Shown: positions 1 through 7,007 of the stretch, in pieces
Layout: every line of letters starts with the position of its first letter
Numbering within the stretch: the first letter of the stretch is position 1
Source of the DNA: an uncultured bacterium
GTDB lineage: Bacteria; Planctomycetota; Phycisphaerae; Phycisphaerales; SM1A02
Direction of reading: 5' to 3'
Assembly (NCBI GenBank): GCA_903867275.1
Contig: CAIPQY010000489.1
Coordinates: 1 to 9,192 of the forward strand
DNA: 9,192 nucleotides
The notes under the pieces: generated by a model
Seen by the model: only the letters and a program-made list of their open reading frames with translations
Database searches by the model: none
Told to the model about the DNA's origin: nothing
Program-made: the position numbers and the translations under genes

Positions 1-2
1 CC

Positions 3-47
3 ACCAAGCCCTACGGCTGCAGCGTGAAGTACGGCAAGAAGGACTGA
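3..47 (+). CDS. C-terminal end of a thioredoxin/AhpC-like protein (partial)
   Basis: Only the last 14 codons and the TGA stop are inside the window; the gene begins before position 1. The visible residues are TKPYGCSVKYGKKD. A terminal motif of the form PxGCSVKY resembles the tail of a family of thioredoxin/AhpC-like redox proteins common in Planctomycetota, but this is recalled resemblance over a very short stretch. The frame is supported by high third-position GC, by the absence of another sensible frame, and by a strong hairpin terminator starting 28 bases after the stop. The product name is tentative; that a forward gene ends here is much more certain. Confidence 0.55.
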   Translation, partial: TKPYGCSVKYGKKD

Positions 48-74
48 GTCGGCCGCAACAGTCTGTGCAAACGA

Positions 75-110
75 AAGGAGCCCGGCCGCAAAGCCGGGCT
101 CCTTCTCTTT
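75..110 (+). terminator. Intrinsic terminator between convergent genes
   Basis: A perfect 12-bp stem pairs 75-86 (AAGGAGCCCGGC) with 93-104, with a 6-base loop (CGCAAA) and then a T-rich run (CTCTTTTTC, 105-113). This is a textbook Rho-independent terminator for the forward gene ending at 47. It also lies 22 bases beyond the reverse dnaN stop at 127. Read from that strand the stem is identical but the following tract (CTTTCGTTTG) is a poorer U-run, so it may work in both directions with the forward direction stronger. Confidence 0.9.
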
Positions 111-126
111 TTCGCTCGTTCGTCGC

Positions 127-1239
127 TCAGCCCTGACCGGTCGGCATGATCACGTAGGTGAATTCCTGGCCCACGCGGAACACACCCGGCTTGTTGGGGG
201 CCTTCATCTCCAGCGTGATCTCGGGGCTGTCCACCAGGCGCAGCGCCTCGGTGACATAGCCCGGGTTGAACACGATGTCGAGCGGCTGGCCCTGATAGCC
301 GGACAGCGGCATGCTGATCTCGGCCTCGCCCACATCGGGCGAGCTGCCGCTGATCTTCAGCTCGGTGGCGGTGAAGCCGAGCTTCACGCCCTTCGACTGC
401 TCGGTGGTCAGGATGCCCGCGCGGCGCACGCTGGCCAGCAGCTGCTGCACGTCGCAGGTCACCTTGCGGTCGTGCTCCTTGGGGATCACGTCCTCGAATG
501 GCGGGAAGGTGCCTTCGATCAGGTTGGTCATCAGGCGCGCGGCCTCGGGGCCTTCGCCCACCGTGAAGATCAGTCGGCCTTCCACGCGCGACACCTGCAC
601 CGCGTCATCGGGCTGCGAGGCGAGGCGATTGAGCAGGTTCATGGCCTTGGTGGGCACGATCGCGATGGTGTCGCCGTCGTTGGCGGTGGTGCAGTCGCCC
701 TTGGTCACCACCAGGCGACGACCGTCGGTGGCCACCAGGCGCAGGCGCTTGCCCTTGCGCTCCATGTACACGCCGCCCATGGCGAAGCGCGTGTTCTCGG
801 TGGCCGCCGCGAACACGCTGCGCACCACCAGGCGACGCAGGGTGTCGGCAGGCACCACGAAGTCGGCCTTCACCGCCGCGTCCTTGGTGGACGGGAATTC
901 CTTCGGATCGAAGCCCAGGATGCTGAACTTCATCCGGTCGGCCTTGATGGTGAGGGCGTGCTTGGACACCTCGAAGCTGATCGTGGCGCCTTCGCACTCG
1001 TTCACCACCTCGGCGAGCTTCTTGGCGGGCACGAGCGCCTCGCCGGCTTCCTTCACCTCGACGGCGGCCACGGGCACCTCCACCGCGATGTCCTTGTCGG
1101 CGGCCTGCAGCGTGAGGCGGCCGTCCTTGGCGGTGAGCTTGATGCACGAGAGGGCGGGCACGGCGGCGCGCGTGGCCACCACCTGCTGGGCGAGTTGCAC
1201 CGCCGCCGCAAGGACGGCCCGGTCGCAGATGAGTTTCAT
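127..1239 (-). CDS. dnaN: DNA polymerase III subunit beta (sliding clamp)
   Basis: The beta clamp is a homodimeric ring that encircles DNA and tethers polymerase III and other replication and repair proteins. The 370-residue product begins MKLICDRAVL and matches the usual bacterial length of about 366-380. Recognisable landmarks are LVATDGRRL (168-176) in the middle domain, FPPFEDVIPKE (245-255), FNPGYVTEAL (324-333) and the clamp-typical C-terminus YVIMPTG (362-368). These fit three successive clamp domains of about 120 residues each. I chose ATG 1239 because family members begin at this MK. An in-frame GTG at 1278 would add 13 residues (VPPSPTHGRQALR) that look unconserved. No good Shine-Dalgarno site precedes 1239. 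A TACACT hexamer at 1296-1301 is the likely -10 box. No dnaA, recF or gyrB neighbour is visible, so this is not the classical origin operon within the window. Confidence 0.97.
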   Translation of the reverse strand: MKLICDRAVLAAAVQLAQQVVATRAAVPALSCIKLTAKDGRLTLQAADKDIAVEVPVAAVEVKEAGEALVPAKKLAEVVNECEGATISFEVSKHALTIKADRMKFSILGFDPKEFPSTKDAAVKADFVVPADTLRRLVVRSVFAAATENTRFAMGGVYMERKGKRLRLVATDGRRLVVTKGDCTTANDGDTIAIVPTKAMNLLNRLASQPDDAVQVSRVEGRLIFTVGEGPEAARLMTNLIEGTFPPFEDVIPKEHDRKVTCDVQQLLASVRRAGILTTEQSKGVKLGFTATELKISGSSPDVGEAEISMPLSGYQGQPLDIVFNPGYVTEALRLVDSPEITLEMKAPNKPGVFRVGQEFTYVIMPTGQG

Positions 1240-1295
1240 TCGGAGTGCCTGTCTGCCATGGGTTGGGGAGGGCGGCACCGTCGGCCGCGAGGGGC

Positions 1296-1301
1296 AGTGT
1301 A
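1296..1301 (-). promoter_or_regulatory. Putative -10 box of dnaN
   Basis: Reverse-strand hexamer TACACT. A start 6-7 bases downstream would lie near 1289, giving a leader of about 50 bases to ATG 1239 or about 11 bases to the alternative GTG at 1278. I see no convincing -35 element. The call rests on the same TAnnnT hexamer recurring upstream of other genes in the window. Confidence 0.45.
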
Positions 1302-1364
1302 GCGGCGGCCGGATTTTCAGGGGAAAGCGGCTGGTGGCGGCGCGACCGTCGTGGCTCGCCCGTC

Positions 1365-1370
1365 TACGCT
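1365..1370 (+). promoter_or_regulatory. Putative -10 box of the zinc-ribbon membrane protein gene
   Basis: Forward hexamer TACGCT, ending 13 bases before ATG 1384, so the predicted mRNA leader is only about 7 bases. The 9-mer TACGCTTGC occurs again at 6889-6897, just upstream of the tRNA gene. No clear -35 is visible; GCGACC at 1342-1347, at 17-base spacing, is a weak match. Confidence 0.4.
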
Positions 1371-1383
1371 TGCTGCCAATCCC

Positions 1384-1773
1384 ATGGTGCTTCGCATCCT
1401 TCGATTCGTGAACCGCGCGTACGCCTTCGTGGCGTTCGCCATCTATCTGGTGGCCTTCGTGGTCGCCTCCATCTGCGTGTTCACCTTCCCGTTGGGAGCG
1501 CTGGCGCTGGTGGTGCTGGGTGTGCTCAGCCTCGCCTTCGTGGCGCTGGGTCGCGATGTGCTGCAGGCGCTGGAGCGGTGGATGTCCCGCGGCGCGTTGC
1601 GTGCGGGTCGCTGCCCGGCCTGTCGCATGGGCCCGGTCGATGCGGCAGGCGCCCCGGTGGTGTGGTGCTGCCGCGGTTGCGCGGCGCGCTTCGAGGCCGA
1701 TGGTTCGCAGATGCAGGCGCAGGAAGCCGCGGCTGAAGCGGACGGTGAAGCCGACAGCCTTCGCGCGGCGTGA
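1384..1773 (+). CDS. Small membrane protein with a zinc ribbon
   Basis: The 129-residue product has two hydrophobic segments (about 12-33 and 36-56) forming a probable membrane hairpin. After a short amphipathic linker comes a cysteine cluster: CPAC (C77, C80) and WCCRGC (C95, C96, C99), separated by about 15 residues. This spacing suggests a zinc-ribbon fold on one face of the membrane. The tail from about 108 is Ala/Glu-rich and probably disordered. I recognise no named family and give no function. ATG 1384 is preferred: an in-frame GTG at 1351 would add 11 residues, but it lies upstream of the likely -10 box at 1365-1370. The gene is divergent from dnaN and converges with the next reverse gene, 39 bases away. 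Codon use matches the neighbours. Confidence 0.8.
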   Translation: MVLRILRFVNRAYAFVAFAIYLVAFVVASICVFTFPLGALALVVLGVLSLAFVALGRDVLQALERWMSRGALRAGRCPACRMGPVDAAGAPVVWCCRGCAARFEADGSQMQAQEAAAEADGEADSLRAA

Positions 1774-1812
1774 GTCGCGCTCGCACTGCGTGCGCCCGGT
1801 TCAATCCACCGT

Positions 1813-2406
1813 TCAATCAATCTTGGCGTGGGCCAGCAGCTCTTCGCACTGCTTGGCCAGGCTGCCGTGTCCGGCGAACACCACCATCTCGCCGCGCGGC
1901 ATGATCTCCAGCACAAGCGGGGCGCCGTCGCTGCACAGCGTGAGGCCGTGATTGCTGTCCTTGGCGGTGTGCAGCAGCGTCTTCACCAGGTCGCGCAGCG
2001 TGTGCGCGTTGGCGGGGCCGAACACCAGCGGGTCGCGCTTGTTCATCTCGATGCTGGCGCTGGTGTCCACCTCGCGCCACGCGGCGTTGCCGGCCATGCC
2101 GTCGCTCACCGCGTCGAAGATCTCGCGCCAGCGGCCCACGGGAATCGCGTAGGTCTGCTGCAGGTGCATCTTGTGCACGATGGCTTCCACGAAGTTGGCC
2201 ACCGCACCGCGCGGCACGCGGCGGATCGACTTCGGCAGATCACCCACCTCGGGGTGATCCTCGGTGGCGATGTCCATCACCACGGCGGCGTCGCCATCGA
2301 GCTCCAGGCGCAGTTCCTTGGGGGAATCGACAACCTTCACCACACCTTGGCGTCGAAGATCGGCCCACGCTTCGTCGAGATCGATGAATTCCACTTGTTG
2401 GCTCAC
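1813..2406 (-). CDS. Conserved-looking hypothetical protein, 197 aa
   Basis: I do not recognise this protein. It starts at GTG 2406 (VSQQVEFIDLDEAW) because no in-frame ATG occurs before residue 44 and the region just upstream carries a promoter-like hexamer. It is soluble, acidic and mixed alpha/beta in appearance, with no signal peptide, membrane segment or cysteine cluster. Distinctive stretches are ELRLELDGDAAVVMDIATED (31-50), a central HKMHLQQTYAIPVGRWREIF (78-97), and a C-terminal part with GAPLVLEIMPRGEMVVFAGH (161-180). The alternation of charged and hydrophobic residues and balanced composition argue for a real protein; the opposite strand here reads as a His-rich shadow. It is divergent from the phosphatase/rpiB pair across 81 bases and may share regulation with it, but that is inference. 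Confidence 0.85.
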   Translation of the reverse strand: MSQQVEFIDLDEAWADLRRQGVVKVVDSPKELRLELDGDAAVVMDIATEDHPEVGDLPKSIRRVPRGAVANFVEAIVHKMHLQQTYAIPVGRWREIFDAVSDGMAGNAAWREVDTSASIEMNKRDPLVFGPANAHTLRDLVKTLLHTAKDSNHGLTLCSDGAPLVLEIMPRGEMVVFAGHGSLAKQCEELLAHAKID

Positions 2407-2407
2407 A

Positions 2408-2424
2408 TGCCCCGTTGTGGGGCA
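2408..2424 (-). promoter_or_regulatory. Small hairpin in the leader of the 197-aa gene
   Basis: On the reverse strand TGCCCC pairs with GGGGCA (6 bp, loop ACAAC), filling nearly all of the predicted roughly 19-base leader and ending one base before GTG 2406. It could hinder or mark the start site. It could equally be chance in GC-rich DNA. Confidence 0.3.
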
Positions 2425-2431
2425 GGGGTGC

Positions 2432-2437
2432 AATGTA
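2432..2437 (-). promoter_or_regulatory. Putative -10 box of the 197-aa hypothetical gene
   Basis: Reverse-strand hexamer TACATT, with its last base 25 bases before GTG 2406. Predicted transcription start is near 2425. The 16-base-spaced upstream hexamer TTCCCA is a poor -35 candidate. Confidence 0.4.
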
Positions 2438-2474
2438 GCCGCAGATCGATCCGTGGGAAGTGCTCGGGGGCAGG

Positions 2475-2480
2475 TAGGAT
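2475..2480 (+). promoter_or_regulatory. Putative -10 box of the phosphatase-rpiB operon
   Basis: Forward hexamer TAGGAT, separated by 7 bases (CGGCGCC) from GTG 2488. A start 7 bases after the hexamer falls at or one base before the GTG, predicting a leaderless mRNA. Nothing resembling a Shine-Dalgarno sequence lies at the correct distance; the GG of the hexamer is too close to be convincing. Confidence 0.45.
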
Positions 2481-2487
2481 CGGCGCC

Positions 2488-2964
2488 GTGCGGACGATCC
2501 TCTTCCTGTGCACGGGCAACACCTGCCGCTCGCCGATGGCCGAGGCGATCGCCCGCCATGCGCTCGATCATGGCGAGGTGCCGGGCGTGGAGGGCAATGT
2601 GCTCGTGGTGAGCGCAGGCCTGGCCGCCGGCGACGGGGTGCCCTACAGCGAGGAGACGCTGGGCGCGCTGGAACAGCTTGGCATCGCCTTCGACGGCACC
2701 AGCAAGCGCGCCAGCGCCGAGATGATCCGCAAGGCCGATCGCGTGTTCTGCATGACCGAAGGACACCTGCGTCAGGCGCATCGCCTGCTGGGCGACGACG
2801 AGCGCTCGAAGGGACATGTGGAGCTGCTCGACCCGGAGGGGGATGTGGAAGATCCCATCGGGCACGGCGAGGCCGCTTACCATAGGCTTGCAAAGCGCTT
2901 CCGCAAGTTGATTCCGCGTCGGTTGGCCGACGCGCTCGTGCAGCGCACCACCCCGAAGGCCTGA
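2488..2964 (+). CDS. Low-molecular-weight phosphatase, likely YwlE-type protein-arginine phosphatase
   Basis: A cytoplasmic low-molecular-weight phosphatase of 158 residues, the normal family length. The P-loop CTGNTCRS is at 8-15: nucleophile C8, C(X)5R motif with R14, and S15. The general acid is D122 in DVEDPIG. SAG (42-44) and VFCMTEGH (87-94) also fit the fold. The residue before the second loop Cys is Thr (T12), as in Bacillus YwlE (CTGNTCRSPMAEA), where Thr favours phosphoarginine over phosphotyrosine. On that basis I infer a protein-arginine phosphatase countering a McsB-like kinase; a tyrosine phosphatase is the alternative. Pairing with rpiB 5 bases downstream mirrors the Bacillus ywlE-ywlF order. 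GTG 2488 is the start because residues VRTILFLCTGN align directly with the family N-terminus and the preceding sequence is promoter-like. Confidence 0.9.
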   Translation: MRTILFLCTGNTCRSPMAEAIARHALDHGEVPGVEGNVLVVSAGLAAGDGVPYSEETLGALEQLGIAFDGTSKRASAEMIRKADRVFCMTEGHLRQAHRLLGDDERSKGHVELLDPEGDVEDPIGHGEAAYHRLAKRFRKLIPRRLADALVQRTTPKA

Positions 2965-2969
2965 ACTCC

Positions 2970-3425
2970 ATGAAGGTTGCGCTGGGATCCGATCACCGAG
3001 GCAGTCAGATGGCGCAGGCGCTGCTGCATCAGCTGCGCGCCGAAGGCCATGAGGTGACCGTGATGGGCGAGTGCAGCGGCGCCAGCTGCGACTACCCGGA
3101 TGTGGCGTGGGTGGTGGCCAGCGCCGTGGCGAACGGCCAGGCCGATCGCGGCATCCTGATCTGCGGAACGGGCATCGGCATGTGCATCGCCGCCAACAAG
3201 CTCAAGGGCATCCGCGCCGCGCTGGCGCAGGACGAACTCAGCGCGCAGCTGAGCCGCACCCACAACGACGCGAACGTGCTGTGCCTCAGCGCCGACCTGA
3301 TCGGTCAGACGCTGGTGAAGCGCATCGTGGACCTGTGGTTCCGCACCGCCTTCGAGGGCGGTCGGCACGAGCGACGCCTGGGCAAGATCGTCAAGATCGA
3401 GAACGGCCAGAACCCCGCGGCCTGA
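2970..3425 (+). CDS. rpiB: Ribose 5-phosphate isomerase B
   Basis: RpiB interconverts ribulose 5-phosphate and ribose 5-phosphate in the non-oxidative pentose phosphate pathway. The 151-residue product starts MKVALGSDHRG, with the substrate-binding D8/H9. CDYPD lies at 40-44, and the active-site loop ICGTGIGMCIAANK (64-77) contains the base C65. SRTHNDANVLCL (95-106) holds catalytic H98, and the family C-terminus FEGGRHERRLGKI is present. C65 and H98 correspond to the catalytic Cys and His of RpiB enzymes. Length and motifs are intact, so it should be active. An allose 6-phosphate or galactose 6-phosphate isomerase role is possible in this family but nothing nearby supports it. The ATG is 5 bases after the phosphatase stop, so the two are almost certainly co-transcribed. 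The 3' end nearly meets pepA. Confidence 0.96.
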   Translation: MKVALGSDHRGSQMAQALLHQLRAEGHEVTVMGECSGASCDYPDVAWVVASAVANGQADRGILICGTGIGMCIAANKLKGIRAALAQDELSAQLSRTHNDANVLCLSADLIGQTLVKRIVDLWFRTAFEGGRHERRLGKIVKIENGQNPAA

Positions 3426-3431
3426 TCGGGT

Positions 3432-4901
<1,470 letters not shown>

Positions 4902-4910
4902 GGTCGGACG

Positions 4911-4916
4911 AGTGTA
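4911..4916 (-). promoter_or_regulatory. Putative -10 box of pepA
   Basis: Reverse-strand hexamer TACACT, identical to the one upstream of dnaN. Nine bases separate it from ATG 4901, so the predicted leader is about 3 bases. The -35 region would fall around 4934-4939, inside the mnmG promoter. Confidence 0.45.
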
Positions 4917-4951
4917 AAGCCCGAGCGTTTTTCCGGCGAGCGGCGCGTGGC

Positions 4952-4957
4952 TAGCCT
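4952..4957 (+). promoter_or_regulatory. Putative -10 box of mnmG (leaderless)
   Basis: Forward hexamer TAGCCT, followed by exactly 6 bases (GCGTGC) and then ATG 4964. This places the ATG at the expected +1. TTTTCC at 4929-4934, spaced 17 bases, could be a degenerate -35. No Shine-Dalgarno sequence is present. Confidence 0.5.
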
Positions 4958-4963
4958 GCGTGC

Positions 4964-6904
4964 ATGCAGGCAAGGTGCCGAGTGCTGGTGGTGGGCGGCG
5001 GTCACGCCGGCGTGGACGCCGCCGCGGCCGCGGCGCGCGCACTTGGCGACGGCGCCGATGTGTGGATGGTGAGCATGGATCCCGCGCGCATCGGCGCCAT
5101 GAGCTGCAATCCGGCGATCGGCGGCCTGGCCAAGGGCCAGATGGTGCGCGAGGTCGATGCGCTTGGCGGCATCATGGGCGTGGCGGCGGATCACGCCGGC
5201 ATCCAGTTCAAGGTGCTGAACTCCAGCAAGGGCCCGGCGGTGCGTGGCCCGCGCGCGCAATGCGACAAGGAGGCCTACCTGGCCGAGGTGCAGCGGCTGC
5301 TCGCGGCGCATGGCGTGCGCGTGGTGCAGGGGCTTGTCGATCGTTTGCTGGTGGAAGCGGGGCGGTGCGTTGGCGTGCAACTGCATGAGCCCGCGCGCAT
5401 GTGGTGCGCCAGCGCGCAGGCGATCGAATGCAATCGAAGCGGCGAGCGGCGCGCGATGCCGGTGTTCGTGCCGGATGCGCACGCCGAATCGGCGGGCGCG
5501 GTGATCATGGCCGACGCCGTGGTGCTGACCACCGGCACCTTCATGCGCGCGTTGATGCACACGGGTGAATCGCGCACCGCCGGCGGTCGCGTGGGCGAGG
5601 GCGTTGCAGCCGGCATCTCCAGCGCGCTCACCGAACTCGGCTTCGAACTGGGCCGACTGAAAACCGGCACGCCTCCGCGCCTGCGCCGTGGCACCATCGA
5701 CTGGGAAAGCCTGCCGCCGCAGCACGGCGACGATCCGCCGCAGATGTTCAGCTTTCTGCCGGCCTCGCACATGGAGTCGGGGCGATTCCCCAAGCTGCGG
5801 CAGGTGGAGTGCAGGCAGACGCACACCACGCATGCCATGCACGAGCTGATCCGCGCCAACCTGCATCGCGCACCCATGTACGCGGGCGCCATGGAGACCA
5901 CGCAGGGCCCGCGCTACTGCCCAAGCGTGGAGGACAAGGTGGTGCGCTTCGCCGACCGCGACAGTCACGGCGTGTTCCTGGAACCCGAGTGCCTGTTCAC
6001 CGACGAGGTGTACTGCAACGGCATCAGCACCAGCCTGCCCGCCGAGATCCAGGCGGAACTGGTGCGCAACATGCCCGGCTGCGAGCGCGCCGAGGTGCTG
6101 CGCTGGGGCTACGCCGTGGAGTACGACATGGTGTGGCCGCATCAGATCGATGCCACGGCGCAGACCAAGCCGGTGCCGCACCTGTTCCTTGCAGGGCAGA
6201 TCAACGGCACCAGCGGCTATGAAGAAGCTGCGGCGCAGGGGCTGGTGGCGGGCCTGAATGCCGCGCGTCTGGCGATGGGGCAGCCGCTCGCGCGCATCGG
6301 CCGCGATCAGGGCTACATCGGCGTGCTGATGGACGACCTGGTGGTGCGTCAGCCGCGCGAGCCGTATCGCATGTTCACCAGTCGCGCCGAGCATCGCTTG
6401 AGCCTGCGCAGCGACAACGCGGATGAACGACTCACGCCGCTCGGTCGAGAGTGGGGGCTGGTGAATGACGCGCGATGGAGCGTCTTCTCGCAGGAGCGCG
6501 AGATGCTGCAGGGCATCCAGAAGGCGCTGGAAGCTGCACGCATCGAGGGGCAGAGCGCGGCACTGTGGGCGCGTCGACCCGATGCAACGTTGGATCAGCT
6601 TTCGGCCGTGCTCGCTTCGCCACCCGACCGCGCCAAGCTTGATCGCGTGATGACCGATCTGCGCTACGCCGGCTACCTCACGCGCCAGCGCGCCGAGATT
6701 CGAAGGCAGCGTGAGAGCGAGCACGCGCCGATTCCTGCAGGCTTCGATCCCGAGCAGGTGAAGGGCCTGCGTTCGGAGGCGCGCGAGGTGATGCGCCGCT
6801 TCCGTCCAGCCACGCTTGGTCAGGCGTCGCGCCTGGCGGGGGTGAACCCCGCCGACGTGGCGCTGGTGGCGCTGTGGCTGCGTCGCGGTACGCTTGCCAA
6901 ATGA
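4964..6904 (+). CDS. mnmG: tRNA uridine-5-carboxymethylaminomethyl modification enzyme MnmG (GidA)
   Basis: MnmG is the FAD-dependent partner of the GTPase MnmE. Together they install carboxymethylaminomethyl groups on wobble U34 of several tRNAs. The 646-residue product has the Rossmann FAD motif GGGHAG (11-16), SCNPAIGG with C48, TTGTF (189-193), and KTGTPPRL (233-240). Further landmarks are C283 in CRQTHTTH, GPRYCPSVEDK (315-325), AGQINGTSGYEEAAAQGL (410-427) and MFTSRAEHRL (470-479). The C-terminal MnmE/tRNA-binding part includes RPATLGQASRLAGVNPADV (614-632). C48 and C283 correspond to the two functionally important cysteines of E. coli GidA. About 35 extra residues (roughly 140-178, including MWCASAQAIECNR) interrupt the sequence before VVLTTGTF, compared with E. 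coli. ATG 4964 is fixed by the FAD motif. mnmE is not in the window. The tRNA gene follows after 5 bases. Confidence 0.97.
   Translation: MQARCRVLVVGGGHAGVDAAAAAARALGDGADVWMVSMDPARIGAMSCNPAIGGLAKGQMVREVDALGGIMGVAADHAGIQFKVLNSSKGPAVRGPRAQCDKEAYLAEVQRLLAAHGVRVVQGLVDRLLVEAGRCVGVQLHEPARMWCASAQAIECNRSGERRAMPVFVPDAHAESAGAVIMADAVVLTTGTFMRALMHTGESRTAGGRVGEGVAAGISSALTELGFELGRLKTGTPPRLRRGTIDWESLPPQHGDDPPQMFSFLPASHMESGRFPKLRQVECRQTHTTHAMHELIRANLHRAPMYAGAMETTQGPRYCPSVEDKVVRFADRDSHGVFLEPECLFTDEVYCNGISTSLPAEIQAELVRNMPGCERAEVLRWGYAVEYDMVWPHQIDATAQTKPVPHLFLAGQINGTSGYEEAAAQGLVAGLNAARLAMGQPLARIGRDQGYIGVLMDDLVVRQPREPYRMFTSRAEHRLSLRSDNADERLTPLGREWGLVNDARWSVFSQEREMLQGIQKALEAARIEGQSAALWARRPDATLDQLSAVLASPPDRAKLDRVMTDLRYAGYLTRQRAEIRRQRESEHAPIPAGFDPEQVKGLRSEAREVMRRFRPATLGQASRLAGVNPADVALVALWLRRGTLAK
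6889..6894 (+). promoter_or_regulatory. Possible tRNA-Thr promoter -10 box inside mnmG
   Basis: TACGCT, lying in the last codons of mnmG and followed by 15 bases before the mature tRNA 5' end. Transcription from about 6901 would give a short leader (about 9 bases) for RNase P to remove. The TACGCTTGC 9-mer also precedes the zinc-ribbon gene. Coding constraint (R-Y/G-T-L-A) could explain it by chance. Confidence 0.3.
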
Positions 6905-6909
6905 TCTAC

Positions 6910-6982
6910 GCCGCCGTAGCTCAACTGGTAGAGCACATGATTTGTAATCTTGAGGTTGTCGGTTCAAGTCCGATCGGCGGCT
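6910..6982 (+). tRNA. tRNA-Thr, anticodon UGU
   Basis: A 73-base gene folds into a full cloverleaf. The acceptor stem GCCGCCG/CGGCGGC (6910-6916, 6975-6981) is perfect. The D stem GCTC/GAGC has loop AACTGGTA. The anticodon loop TTTGTAA carries TGT at 6943-6945, reading ACA and wobble-related Thr codons. The variable loop is 5 bases (AGGTT) and the T arm carries the canonical TTCAAGT loop, with one G-U pair closing the stem. The discriminator is T6982 and CCA is not encoded (the next bases are GTTTTT), so CCA must be added by a nucleotidyltransferase. The anticodon stem CATGA/TCTTG has a central T-T mismatch (6938 against 6950, standard positions 29 and 41). The gene starts 5 bases after mnmG and is probably transcribed with it, possibly also from an internal promoter. 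Confidence 0.95.
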
Positions 6983-6993
6983 GTTTTTCCGGT

Positions 6994-7001
6994 GGAAGAG
7001 G
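6994..7001 (+). promoter_or_regulatory. Ribosome-binding site of the HD-GYP gene
   Basis: GGAAGAGG lies 6 bases before GTG 7008, the proper distance for a Shine-Dalgarno site. It supports this GTG as the start. It is notable because the other genes here show no comparable site. Confidence 0.6.
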
Positions 7002-7007
7002 CATCGC

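Noticed and set aside
311..1411. Long forward open frames opposite dnaN
   Set aside because: They have Ser/Arg/Thr- or His-rich translations without domains, whereas the reverse frame is a full-length sliding clamp.
1782..1794. Short hairpin CGCAC-TGC-GTGCG between two convergent genes
   Set aside because: The 5-bp stem with a 3-base loop and no T-run is too weak to call a terminator.
1799..1821. Direct repeat GTTCAATC (1799-1806 and 1814-1821)
   Set aside because: Two 8-base copies, one running into the 3' end of a coding region, are not enough to call a functional repeat or attachment site.
1828..2487. An in-frame N-terminal extension of the phosphatase, which could look like a fusion protein
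   Set aside because: The open frame upstream of GTG 2488 is His-rich antisense of the 197-residue gene, and the family N-terminus starts exactly at 2488.
2878..2888. TACCAT and TAGGCT hexamers inside the phosphatase gene, upstream of rpiB
   Set aside because: They lie in coding sequence 80-90 bases from rpiB, and rpiB is 5 bases behind the phosphatase stop, so an internal promoter is unnecessary and unsupported.
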